Source: Micavibrio aeruginosavorus_D (GTDB lineage: Bacteria; Pseudomonadota; Alphaproteobacteria; Micavibrionales; Micavibrionaceae). From it: 64,000 nt of DNA. Below, one piece after another: positions 51,116 to 59,669 of this stretch (positions within the stretch are counted from its first letter, which is position 1; each line of letters starts with the position of its first letter). The position numbers and the translations under genes are program-made. Where the stretch lies: NCBI RefSeq assembly GCF_051245535.1, contig NZ_CP195303.1, positions 2,046,001 to 2,110,000 of the forward strand. Direction: 5' to 3'. The notes beneath the pieces were generated by a model. The model saw nothing but the letters and a program-made list of their open reading frames with translations. It ran no database searches and was not told the DNA's origin.

Positions 51116-51598
51116 ATGTTGCAAATTCCGTCGCCCAAGCAAATGCTCTGTCTGTCCGTTCACGATCAAGAAACGGACGGGCCGTGCCTTTTGATTGAAC
51201 GGGGTCCCTATGTTCGGGATGAGAACAGGTCTCCGCGTTCTGAAACAATATTGGAAACGCTGAATGTCACAGATTTGTCTGCAAACGAGGATTTTTTGCA
51301 GGATCTGGGGTTTAAGCTGGCCCTTGTTATCCTGCGCGAATCCGCGCGCAAAAACAAATGGGGAGAGGTAAAGGCGGCCTATATCTATCCGCATGTGCGC
51401 GGGAATAACGCGGTGATCCGCATGGATTCTTACCCCGTTATTCGGCGGCCTTACGTTCCTGATCCTGCCCGCGTTTTGTGCGAGCGTTTGCCGTTACCGG
51501 GACTGGCAAGGGCGGATATTTTTCAGGATGATCTGTATCGCACGCTGGCCGAAACGGTATTGCGCCATTTGCCTTTGGATGGTGTCGAAGTTCTTTGA
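51116..51598 (+). CDS. small hypothetical protein, paralogue B
   Basis: A start at 51116 (MLQIPSPKQ) begins just after the upstream stop; an in-frame TTG at 51095 would overlap it. The 160-aa product is the paralogue described at 50632-51108 and shares ETILETLNVTDLS / ETALETLSIKNLA, AYIYPHVRGNNAVIRMDSYP / RYIYAYQDDGRAVLRMDRYL and LCERLPLPGLARADIFQD / VCEKVFLPSLIKEDIFQD. No membrane segment or known motif. Confidence 0.6.
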   Translation: MLQIPSPKQMLCLSVHDQETDGPCLLIERGPYVRDENRSPRSETILETLNVTDLSANEDFLQDLGFKLALVILRESARKNKWGEVKAAYIYPHVRGNNAVIRMDSYPVIRRPYVPDPARVLCERLPLPGLARADIFQDDLYRTLAETVLRHLPLDGVEVL

Positions 51599-51696
51599 AA
51601 ACACAATGAAAATGGATAATGTGGTGCGGCGTATGGCGCAGCAGCTGCATGGCGCGCGCCTGTTATGATTTACCCTGCATTATCAACGAGATAGCG

Positions 51697-54240
51697 ATGA
51701 GCAAATACAATATCCGCGACACCGAAGCCAAATGGCGCAAAACCTGGGAAGAGCGGTCGTCTTTCGCCAGCGGTGAGGATAAGGGCAAGAAGAAATACTA
51801 CGTGCTGGAAATGTTCCCGTACCCGTCGGGGCGGATTCACATGGGCCACGTGCGGAACTACACGCTGGGCGATGTTGTGGCGCGCTATCGCAAGGCACAG
51901 GGGTTCAACGTTATTCACCCGATGGGGTGGGATGCGTTCGGCCTGCCGGCGGAAAACGCGGCGATGGAACGCGGCGAACATCCGGGCACATGGACGTATG
52001 CGAATATTGCGGTGATGCGCGACCAATTGAAATCCATGGGCCTGTCGATTGATTGGAGCCGGGAGGTCGCAACCTGCCACCCGGGGTATTACAAACACGA
52101 ACAGAAGATGTTCCTGGAGTTTTACCGCAAGGGTCTGGCCTACCGCAAAGAAAGCTGGGTCAACTGGGACCCGGTCGATAACACCGTTCTGGCCAACGAA
52201 CAGGTGGTGGACGGCAAGGGCTGGCGCACCGGGGCCCCGGTGGAACGCCGCAAATTGTCGCAATGGTTCCTGAAAATCACTGATTACGCCGAAGATTTGC
52301 TGCAGGGGATCCAGACACTGGATCGCTGGCCGGAAAAGGTCCGGATTATGCAGGAAAACTGGATCGGCAAGTCGCAGGGCTTGCAGTTCAAATTCGATAT
52401 GGTGGGATCGGATCAACAGATCGAGGTTTATACGACCCGTCCGGATACGCTGTTTGGCGCGTCGTTCGTGGGCCTTTCCCCGAACCACCCGATGGCCGCA
52501 CAATTGGCTGGATCGCACCCGGACTTTGAAGCCTTCATGGCCAAGGTGCAGCAAGGCGGCACATCCGAAGCGGCGATTGAACAGGGCGATAAATTCGGTC
52601 TGGATACCGGGGCAAAGGTCAAACACCCGTTTATTCCGGGTGTGGAATTGCCGGTCTATCTGGCCAACTTCATCCTGATGGATTACGGCACGGGCGCGAT
52701 TTTCGGCTGCCCGGCGCATGACCAGCGGGACTTTGATTTCGCAACAAAATACGGCCTGTCCATCACCCGTGTCATTAGCGGAGAGGGCGATTTGCCGCAC
52801 ACGGGCGATGGCGTTCTGGTCAATTCCGACTTCCTGAACGGCAAGGACGTAGATGCAGCAAAATCCGAAGTGATCAAGCGCATGGAGGCCGATAAACGCG
52901 GCTTTGGCACCACGCAATACCGCCTGCGCGACTGGGGTATTTCACGCCAGCGTTATTGGGGCTGCCCAATTCCGATGGTGCATTGTGATGCGTGCGGTAT
53001 CGTTCCGGTGCCGGATGATCAATTGCCCGTCACCCTGCCGGATGATGTGACGTTTGATAAACCGGGCAACCCGCTGGCGCACCATCCGACATGGAAAAAT
53101 TGTGCATGCCCGTCCTGCGGCAAACCGGCGCAGCGCGAAACCGACACGTTCGACACGTTCTTTGAATCGAGCTGGTATTTCGCGCGCTATTGCGATCCGC
53201 GCAATGAAAACGAAGCGTTTTCGCGTGAAAAAGCGGGCTATTGGCTCCCGGTCGATCAATATATCGGCGGGGTGGAACACGCTGTGCTGCACCTTCTGTA
53301 TTCCCGCTTCTTCACCCGCGCGTTGAAGGATTGCGGCTATCTGGATGTGGCCGAACCCTTCGCGGGCCTGTTTACGCAAGGCATGGTGACCCATGCCACG
53401 TACAAGGATGGCGATGGCAAATGGCTGCTGCCCGAAGATACCGTGGACGATGGCAAAGGCGGGTTTAAACACATAAAAACCGGCGCGCCCGTGGTTCAGG
53501 GCCGCATTGAAAAAATGTCGAAATCCAAGAAAAACGTGGTTGATCCGGAGGTTATTCTGGGCACCTACGGCGCCGATGCCGCGCGTTTGTTCATCTTGTC
53601 GGATTCCCCGCCGGAACGCGATCTGGAATGGACCGATGCCGGGGTTGAGGGCTCATGGCGTTTCGTCAACCGCGTGCATCGCATGGTGGATGAATTGCTG
53701 GCCACGCTGCCGGCCGCAAAAACGCCCGTGCCATCGGCCTTCAGTGATGCGGCGCTTGATTTGCGCCGCGCATCGCATGGCGTGATGGCCGGGGTGGCAA
53801 CGGATATTGAGGCCTTCCACTTGAACAAGGCGGTGGCCCGTATTCGCGAATTGTCCAACACCATCGGATCATTCAAAGCGGCGGATGCGGCGGATCACTG
53901 GGCCCTGCGCGAAGCACTGGAAACATTGGTTCAATGCATGAATCCGATGATGCCGCATCTGGCCGAAGAATTGTGGGCCGCGCTGGGCCATTCTACCTTG
54001 CTGGTGGATACCGCCTGGCCGAAGGCCGACGCGGCTTTGCTGCAATCCGACACCGTGACCATCGCGGTACAGGTGAACGGCAAAATGCGCGCGACCATTA
54101 CCCTGCCGAAGGATGCGGAAAAGGCTCACGCCGAAAAAACCGCCTTGGCTGATGCAAACGTGCAAAAAGCGCTGGAGGGCAAGGATGTCCGCAAAATCAT
54201 CATCGTCCCGAACCGGATCGTCAATGTGGTCGTCGGTTAA
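51697..54240 (+). CDS. leuS: leucyl-tRNA synthetase
   Basis: I start at the ATG at 51697 (MSKYNIRDTEAKW), matching the usual LeuRS N-terminus; the frame is open from 51619. The 847-aa enzyme has the class I HMGH at 48-51 and KMSKS at 606-610, with the editing (CP1) domain between them. It charges tRNA-Leu. Length is standard. The last bases overlap the next gene by 17 nt, and leuS-lptE-holA is the usual alphaproteobacterial order, here with one extra gene between leuS and lptE. Confidence 0.97.
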   Translation: MSKYNIRDTEAKWRKTWEERSSFASGEDKGKKKYYVLEMFPYPSGRIHMGHVRNYTLGDVVARYRKAQGFNVIHPMGWDAFGLPAENAAMERGEHPGTWTYANIAVMRDQLKSMGLSIDWSREVATCHPGYYKHEQKMFLEFYRKGLAYRKESWVNWDPVDNTVLANEQVVDGKGWRTGAPVERRKLSQWFLKITDYAEDLLQGIQTLDRWPEKVRIMQENWIGKSQGLQFKFDMVGSDQQIEVYTTRPDTLFGASFVGLSPNHPMAAQLAGSHPDFEAFMAKVQQGGTSEAAIEQGDKFGLDTGAKVKHPFIPGVELPVYLANFILMDYGTGAIFGCPAHDQRDFDFATKYGLSITRVISGEGDLPHTGDGVLVNSDFLNGKDVDAAKSEVIKRMEADKRGFGTTQYRLRDWGISRQRYWGCPIPMVHCDACGIVPVPDDQLPVTLPDDVTFDKPGNPLAHHPTWKNCACPSCGKPAQRETDTFDTFFESSWYFARYCDPRNENEAFSREKAGYWLPVDQYIGGVEHAVLHLLYSRFFTRALKDCGYLDVAEPFAGLFTQGMVTHATYKDGDGKWLLPEDTVDDGKGGFKHIKTGAPVVQGRIEKMSKSKKNVVDPEVILGTYGADAARLFILSDSPPERDLEWTDAGVEGSWRFVNRVHRMVDELLATLPAAKTPVPSAFSDAALDLRRASHGVMAGVATDIEAFHLNKAVARIRELSNTIGSFKAADAADHWALREALETLVQCMNPMMPHLAEELWAALGHSTLLVDTAWPKADAALLQSDTVTIAVQVNGKMRATITLPKDAEKAHAEKTALADANVQKALEGKDVRKIIIVPNRIVNVVVG

Positions 54241-55423
54241 GCGGGGGGCTGGAAATATCGCCCTGATCGGGGTTTTGATCTGTCTGTCGGGTCCGGCCTT
54301 TGCTGCGCTGGAACAGGGGCAATGGTCCACGCCGATCGGGGACAATCTGGCCCATGTGTTTCAGGTCCCGCCGCGCCAGAGCACGAATTTCGCCCTCAGC
54401 CGCACGCATTACGATGTGGCGGAACAGATGTTTATTCTGGATATGGCGGAATTGCCCTCCCACGTGAACGAAGCCGCCCCGCCCAAGCCCGAAGATTTGC
54501 GCCACATGGCCTTTTTGCTGCGCCTGACAACGCAGCAAAGCCAATGGCTGACGACCGAGCAGGGGCGCGATTTGTTCAATGCTGACGTCTTGCCGTTGCC
54601 GCCATTTGGTGCGGTGTTTGCCCTGTCGCTGGATGATTTGCGGGCTGGAACCGCGGCGGTCGTGGATCAGCCTTATGGCGCTCTGGATCTGGTCCCGGTG
54701 CTAGAGGAAGCGCCGCAAAAACAGATGCGCCTGTGGCCGCCCGGTATGGCGGAACACGCGGGCGGCACCATCGGGTTTGATGTGCGCGATGATGCGGGCG
54801 GTGTGCGGGTATCGTTCCGGGCGGAATTTATCGACACGCCCCTGACCTATCGCGGGGTGTGGTCGCCGGATGGGCGCTGGGTGTTCCTGCCCTTGCCGCA
54901 ACGGGCCAAAATCGAATGGGTCGCGGCCATGGGGGCCTTTGCCACGCGGGATATGCTGGTGTTGGGCCCGTTTGAAACCACCCGTTCGCCCGAGGCCATC
55001 CGTATCGAACTGCGCGACCGCGCGGCGAAGGAGGGCAAATCGGCCCGCACGGCTGATTTTGCGGCGGGCACGATCAGCGCCGATGAATTTTTCGGCCCTG
55101 CTTTGAACGATGCGCGGGCGCGGGTGCAACGCTGTGCCGATCTGCGCGATGCGGTCGGCCCGATTTATGAACTCAGCATCAAAGATGCAAAAGATGCCCG
55201 CCCGCTGTATCCGCCGGGGGATGGGGACCGTCTGGCCGTGGGGCAGCTCTTCACCCTGACGCTGGATGCGGAAAAAGTGCGTGGCAAGGTGGTTGTGGCC
55301 GGGTTGGACCCGGCGGCGGCCCCGGCAATCGCGGCTTTTGCGGCGGATCAGGGCTGGACGAACGATGTCCAAACCGTCATGGTGCATGCCACGGACGGGG
55401 TTTTGACACTGAAATGCCCCTAG
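54224..55423 (+). CDS. secreted hypothetical protein between leuS and lptE
   Basis: Starting at the ATG at 54224 the 399-aa product begins MWSSVKRGAGNIALIGVLIC and continues into a clear signal peptide with PAFA/AL cleavage. The mature part is soluble, with a Cys in VQRCADLRD and one at the end (LKCP), and blocks such as GVWSPDGRWVFLPLPQ that suggest beta structure. No family recognised. It overlaps the leuS end and precedes lptE by 20 nt, so it is probably made with outer-membrane assembly proteins. Confidence 0.65.
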   Translation: MWSSVKRGAGNIALIGVLICLSGPAFAALEQGQWSTPIGDNLAHVFQVPPRQSTNFALSRTHYDVAEQMFILDMAELPSHVNEAAPPKPEDLRHMAFLLRLTTQQSQWLTTEQGRDLFNADVLPLPPFGAVFALSLDDLRAGTAAVVDQPYGALDLVPVLEEAPQKQMRLWPPGMAEHAGGTIGFDVRDDAGGVRVSFRAEFIDTPLTYRGVWSPDGRWVFLPLPQRAKIEWVAAMGAFATRDMLVLGPFETTRSPEAIRIELRDRAAKEGKSARTADFAAGTISADEFFGPALNDARARVQRCADLRDAVGPIYELSIKDAKDARPLYPPGDGDRLAVGQLFTLTLDAEKVRGKVVVAGLDPAAAPAIAAFAADQGWTNDVQTVMVHATDGVLTLKCP

Positions 55424-55443
55424 GGATTAAAGGGTTTTTGGCG

Positions 55444-56022
55444 ATGATTCATACGGCAGCAATACGGTCGATTTTCATGTTGGTTCTGGTGTGCGGATTG
55501 TTGGCCGCCTGCGGCTTCCGGCCCATGTATGGCACGGCGGCGATCCCGTCGGGGGCGCGCGTCGCCCTGAACGATGTGGCGATCAGCAACATTCCCGACC
55601 GGTCCGGCCAGCAATTGCGCAACGCTCTGATCGATCGTTTTTACGCGCAGGGTCGCCCGGCGGATGCGCGTTTCCGTCTGGATATCGCGCCGATTGCGGA
55701 AACCAAGACCGAGCTGGACATGACGAAAAGTGCCGATACGACGCGCTCTCAGCTGCGTCTGCGCTCAACCATGGTGCTGGTTGATGGCATGAGCGGCCAG
55801 CCAGTTCTAGAGCGCCCCGTATCGTCGATCGTCAGCTATAACGTGCTGGGCAGCCAGTTTTCGACCCGTGTGACCGAACAAAATGCCCGCGACAACGCCA
55901 TCGACGATTTGTCCCGCCAGATCGAGCAGGCGGTGGTCCTGTACATGAACCGCACCCCGCAGCAAAAAACGCCCTATGAAGCGCAGGCGGTTGAGGGTGT
56001 GCGGTATAAGATTTTGCCGTAG
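55444..56022 (+). CDS. lptE: LPS-assembly lipoprotein LptE
   Basis: The ATG at 55444 gives a 192-aa lipoprotein with lipobox LAAC (Cys23) and the LptE start GFRPMYG; a DALIDRFYAQGR-like segment and RSTMVLVDGMSGQPVLERPVSS follow. LptE plugs the LptD barrel that delivers lipopolysaccharide to the outer leaflet. Position between leuS and holA supports the name. The C-terminal region AVEGVRYKILP is short as in alphaproteobacterial members. Confidence 0.88.
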   Translation: MIHTAAIRSIFMLVLVCGLLAACGFRPMYGTAAIPSGARVALNDVAISNIPDRSGQQLRNALIDRFYAQGRPADARFRLDIAPIAETKTELDMTKSADTTRSQLRLRSTMVLVDGMSGQPVLERPVSSIVSYNVLGSQFSTRVTEQNARDNAIDDLSRQIEQAVVLYMNRTPQQKTPYEAQAVEGVRYKILP

Positions 56023-56036
56023 CCTATTTCTAAAGA

Positions 56037-56134
56037 CCCTCTCCCTAGCCCTCTCCCAGGGGGAGAGGGAATACGGTGCGGGCGGGGCATGAAGCCCCTC
56101 TCCCTCCGGGAGAGGGGTTGGGGAGAGGGTTGGG
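56037..56134. repeat. CCCTCTCCC-type intergenic repeat pair
   Basis: CCCTCTCCCAGGGGGAGAGGG and CCCTCTCCGGGAGAGGGGTTGGGG copies between lptE and holA; same family as 47780 and 61508. No coding capacity. Confidence 0.6.
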
Positions 56135-56192
56135 TGTTCAACCAACAAGGGAAAACCTTGACCCAACCCCCCGCTTCCGACAGGATCGGCCC

Positions 56193-57218
56193 ATGAAACT
56201 CACCTTCCGCCAGATTGAACCTTTCGTTAAATCCCCGGACCCAGCGGCCCGGGTGGTGTTGGTGTTTGGCCCGGACGAAGGGTTGATGAAGGAGCGGGCG
56301 GCGCTGATCGGCAAGTCGGTCGTGGCGGATTTGAATGATCCGTTCAATGTCGCGGTTTTGAGCGCGGACGGTCTGGGGTCTGACCCCGCGCGGCTGAATG
56401 ACGAAGCGCGCGCCATTTCCATGATGGGTGGCAACCGTTTAATCCGCATTGAAAGCGGGGCGGACAGCCTGACCCCGCTGATCAAGGAATATTTGTCCGA
56501 CCCATCCCCCACGGCGCTGGTGGTGATTGAGGGGGGCGACCTTTCGACCCGTTCATCCCTGCGCAAATTGGTGGAAAGTGCAAAGAATGCGGCGGCTTTG
56601 CCGTGCTATGTGGCCGAGGCGCGCGATGTCTCCGGCCTGATCCGTGAAATGCTGCAGGAATCGGGCCTGCGCATCGATAATGACGCCAGCGCATGGCTGT
56701 CGCAACAATTGACGGGCGACCGCTTGCTGGCGCGGGCCGAAATTGAAAAATTGATCACCTATATGATCTCCGCCCCGGATAAATCCGTGCATCTGGATGA
56801 TGTGATTGCCTGTTGCGGACAGGGCGGTGCGAAATCGCTGGATGACCTGATTTTCGCGACCTTGGGCGGCGATACCGAAGCCGCCTTGCGCACCTTCCGC
56901 CAATTGCTGGATGAAGGCACGGCGATTATTGCCATGCTGCGGTCCTTGCAAAACCATGTGCGCCGCCTGCATCTGGCCCGCGTGGCGATGGATCAGGGCG
57001 CCAATGCGAAAGAGGCGATGGACGGCCTGAACCCCAAAGTGTTCTTTAAATGGGAAGATTCCTTCCGTGGCCAGTTGATGCGGTTTAGCGCGACGCGGCT
57101 GGAGACGATTATGCAACGGCTGATGCGGCTGGAAGCGGACTGCAAGCAAACCGGAACCCCCGATGAATTGGTCACGGCGCAAGCGTTGTTGTCGATCAGT
57201 GCCGCTTCGCGGCGGTGA
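56193..57218 (+). CDS. holA: DNA polymerase III delta subunit
   Basis: I start at the ATG at 56193 (MKLTFRQIEPF); the longer frame from 56076 reads through the repeat. The 341-aa product has the clamp-loader delta pattern VVLVFGPDEGLMKERAALI, DLSTRSSLRKLVES and the C-terminal collar-like RLMRLEADCKQTG. Delta opens the sliding clamp. leuS-lptE-holA order confirms the call. Confidence 0.92.
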   Translation: MKLTFRQIEPFVKSPDPAARVVLVFGPDEGLMKERAALIGKSVVADLNDPFNVAVLSADGLGSDPARLNDEARAISMMGGNRLIRIESGADSLTPLIKEYLSDPSPTALVVIEGGDLSTRSSLRKLVESAKNAAALPCYVAEARDVSGLIREMLQESGLRIDNDASAWLSQQLTGDRLLARAEIEKLITYMISAPDKSVHLDDVIACCGQGGAKSLDDLIFATLGGDTEAALRTFRQLLDEGTAIIAMLRSLQNHVRRLHLARVAMDQGANAKEAMDGLNPKVFFKWEDSFRGQLMRFSATRLETIMQRLMRLEADCKQTGTPDELVTAQALLSISAASRR

Positions 57219-57228
57219 CTCGGAAACT

Positions 57229-57286
57229 CAGAATCTCGGAGTCTCAGAACATTAAATTTCTGAGATTCCGCAATTCCGAGATTCTG
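57229..57286. repeat. nested inverted repeats between convergent genes
   Basis: Outer arms CAGAATCTCGGA/TCCGAGATTCTG (12 bp) and inner arms TCTCAGAA/TTCTGAGA (8 bp), both perfect, fold into a long hairpin just before the DUF3576 gene stop. No T-run; perhaps a message-stabilising or terminator-like element. Confidence 0.6.
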
Positions 57287-57287
57287 A

Positions 57288-57833
57288 TTACTCCTTAGAA
57301 AGCTGCTCCACCCGCATTTGACGGGCGCGGGTCAGGATGGCGTCTTCGACCTGACGGCCAGTTTCGACGTTGGCATCGGCATCGCGCCAATCATTGCCTT
57401 TACGCACCTGACGGAACACTTTCACCTGAATGCCATCCGACCGCAATTGGCGATCCAGAATAAAGACGTTCAGCTTGATGCGCTCGCTCGGTGTTTCCGG
57501 CGGGGTGTACCAGTCGGTCAGGATCACGCCGCCAAACGGATCGGCGCTGGCCAGCGGCATAAAGGAGATGGTGTCCAACGCGGCGCGCCACAGATAGCTG
57601 TTAACGGTGACGCCGTCGGCGCCGGTCGTGTCGGCCTTCTTCTTGCCCAGCAGGGAAATGCCACCATCGCCGAAGATGCTTTGCGTTTCGCTATAGATAT
57701 CGTTCTGGTCCACCTTGGTGTTGCGGTCCATCCCGGTCGGGTATTGGGCCTCGCCCTTCGGGGCGGAGGAACAGGCGGACACAGCCGCGACGGCAATCAA
57801 GGACAGGGTCAGAACCAGAAAACGCGATGTCAT
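57288..57833 (-). CDS. DUF3576 lipoprotein
   Basis: A 181-aa lipoprotein with SACS lipobox (Cys21). The body has VNSYLWRAALDTISFMPLASADPFGGVILTDWY, the DUF3576 signature of alphaproteobacteria, and a LNVFILDRQLRSDGI end. Function unknown; probably attached to the outer membrane. It lies near lptE/holA, consistent with an envelope role, convergent with holA. Confidence 0.87.
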   Translation of the reverse strand: MTSRFLVLTLSLIAVAAVSACSSAPKGEAQYPTGMDRNTKVDQNDIYSETQSIFGDGGISLLGKKKADTTGADGVTVNSYLWRAALDTISFMPLASADPFGGVILTDWYTPPETPSERIKLNVFILDRQLRSDGIQVKVFRQVRKGNDWRDADANVETGRQVEDAILTRARQMRVEQLSKE

Positions 57834-58239
57834 GCGGGGAACCTCTTATATATAAAGCTGCCTGATGATTTAGCATGCGGGGCAGCAAGCCTCAAGCGTA
57901 TGGTGCATTGGCGCCGTTTTAGGGTGTTGATCACACCATCCGGAGGTAGGCGGGGGTGTCCGGAGGGGCTTAAAGAGTGTAGGGTAGGCCTTATAAGCCA
58001 GAATCTGGAAAATGTATTATTTTTCAATGCGTTGAAAAATATGGATATTTTTTATGTGTGGTAAAAAAATCACAGATAAAGGGTGAAATGTGGCTTCTGT
58101 GCACGTCCCCCGTTGAAAACCTGACCTTCCGATGACATCCTAATGCCCATACGTGCCGTTCGGCATGGGGATCAGTGAAAATTGAAAACCTTGAATCCGA
58201 ACGGATGCGATTTTTTGTGAAACTGGAGGAACTATCCAA
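57834..58239. other. porin 1 upstream region
   Basis: A 406-bp gap. AT-rich from about 58005 to 58085 and probably holds the strong porin promoter, but I see no confident hexamer pair. A GGAGGAA ribosome site lies close to 58228. No coding frame on either strand is convincing. Confidence 0.5.
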
Positions 58240-59331
58240 ATGAAAAATATCCTGATGATGACCGTTGCTGTTGGCGCACTGGCTTTCGCTGCTGCTCCTG
58301 CAATGGCACAAGACGGCGGCGTTGATCTGAGCATCGCTGGCCACATGAAAGGTTACGTAACCTGGAACGACCAAGATGAAGCCGTTGGCTCTGAAGCCCG
58401 TTCGGTAGACATCCTGCGCGAAACCGAAATTCACTTCACCGGCGAAACCACGCTGGACAACGGTCTGACCGTTGGTTTCCACACGGAACTGGAAGATGAT
58501 CTGGGCGACGGCTTTGCTACGGAAGAAAGCTATGCTTACTTCGCTGGCAACTGGGGCCGCGTAAACTTCGGTGCTGAAGATGGCGCTGCATACTTGCTGC
58601 AAGTTGCTGCTCCGTCCGCTGACTCGAACGTTGACGGCATCCGTCAGTACATCAGCGCGTTCAACGCTGACATCGCTGGCGTAGCTGCTGCGACCGAAGC
58701 TCTGGACTACGACACGGCTCCGACCGGCGCGTCCGACAAGCTGACCTACATCACTCCGAACTTCAACGGCTTCCAAGCTGCTGTTTCCTACACACCGGAA
58801 GTTGACGCTGCATCCCGCTCCTTGGGCGTTTCTGCAGACGACGAAGAAGGCGATCTGGGTACCGCATACGAAGCTGCTGTTCGTTATGAAGGCAACTTCG
58901 ACGCGTTCCGCCTGGCAGTTGGTGCTGGTTATGCACAAGTTGAAGTTGAAGAAGACGCTGTTGCTCCGGCTAACGACGACGTTCAATCCTGGAACCTGGG
59001 TGCAAACGTTGGCTTCGGCGCGTTCAACATCGGCGCAGTTTACTTCGATGAAGAAAACACCGGTGGCGTAGAAGATGTTAACACCGATGGTTTCGTAGTT
59101 GGTGTTGACTACACAACTGGCCCGTTCGTTATCGGCGCTTCCTACTACAACGCTGACGACGTACATGAAACCGCTGGTCTGGACGCTGAGCGTTATTCCG
59201 GTGGCGTAACCTACAACTACGGCCCGGGCATGTCCTTCCGTGGTTCTGTACACCACGTACAGTATGACGAAGCTGCTGGCGACGACGTAGATGGTACGTC
59301 CCTGCTGCTGGGTACGCAAATCAACTTCTAA
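58240..59331 (+). CDS. outer-membrane porin 1
   Basis: A 363-aa beta-barrel porin of the general Gram-negative type. Signal peptide 1-23 ends AMA before QDGGVDL; mature protein is rich in Gly, Asp and alternating strands, with WGRVNFGAEDGAAYLLQ and TEIHFTGETTLDNGLTVGF loops, and ends QINF with C-terminal Phe as the BAM signal. Strong bias for GCT/GTT/GTA/CAA codons suggests high expression. Solute selectivity unknown. The second porin 340 nt downstream is a paralogue. Confidence 0.9.
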   Translation: MKNILMMTVAVGALAFAAAPAMAQDGGVDLSIAGHMKGYVTWNDQDEAVGSEARSVDILRETEIHFTGETTLDNGLTVGFHTELEDDLGDGFATEESYAYFAGNWGRVNFGAEDGAAYLLQVAAPSADSNVDGIRQYISAFNADIAGVAAATEALDYDTAPTGASDKLTYITPNFNGFQAAVSYTPEVDAASRSLGVSADDEEGDLGTAYEAAVRYEGNFDAFRLAVGAGYAQVEVEEDAVAPANDDVQSWNLGANVGFGAFNIGAVYFDEENTGGVEDVNTDGFVVGVDYTTGPFVIGASYYNADDVHETAGLDAERYSGGVTYNYGPGMSFRGSVHHVQYDEAAGDDVDGTSLLLGTQINF

Positions 59332-59354
59332 TCTTCGGATTGGATGATGAATAT

Positions 59355-59388
59355 GGAAGGGGGGCCTCTTGGGCCTCCCTTCTTTTTT
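59355..59388 (+). terminator. intrinsic terminator of porin 1
   Basis: GAAGGGGGGCC pairs with GGCCTCCCTTC around a 5-nt loop, then TTTTTT. Confidence 0.8.
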
Positions 59389-59417
59389 GTGCCGTTTGCT
59401 TTTTCGCCCGCTCCGGC

Positions 59418-59496
59418 TGTCATCCCGAACGCATGTGAGGGATCTCACCTTGGATGAAGAGTGGATCCCTCGTCGCTGCGCTCTGTCGGGATGACA
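59418..59496. repeat. intergenic repeat with TGTCATCCCGA ends, copy 2
   Basis: Near-copy of the 11059-11138 element with the same inverted ends and the GGATCCCTCGTCGCTGCGCTC core. Between the two porin genes. Confidence 0.75.
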
Positions 59497-59669
59497 GTGG
59501 GGGTGGGTGGTAAAAAAGGCATCAATAAACCCTTCAGCCAATACGAAAAACACAGCCGTATATCAAAGGGATAGGACGTTCCCACGGGCTGGACAGGGGG
59601 GACTCTGAATGGCATCCTTATGCCTTATAACGAATCAGTCTTTCTTTATTTCGGGGACCACTTAAGACC

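Noticed and set aside
49753..51630. Similar GAAAACA...ATGGATAATG words before 49.8 kb and 51.6 kb
   Set aside because: Short and AT-rich; may be chance and no function is apparent.
58024..59553. 509-codon open frame antisense to porin 1
   Set aside because: It mirrors the codon pattern of a highly biased porin gene; the translation is valine- and serine-rich without domains.
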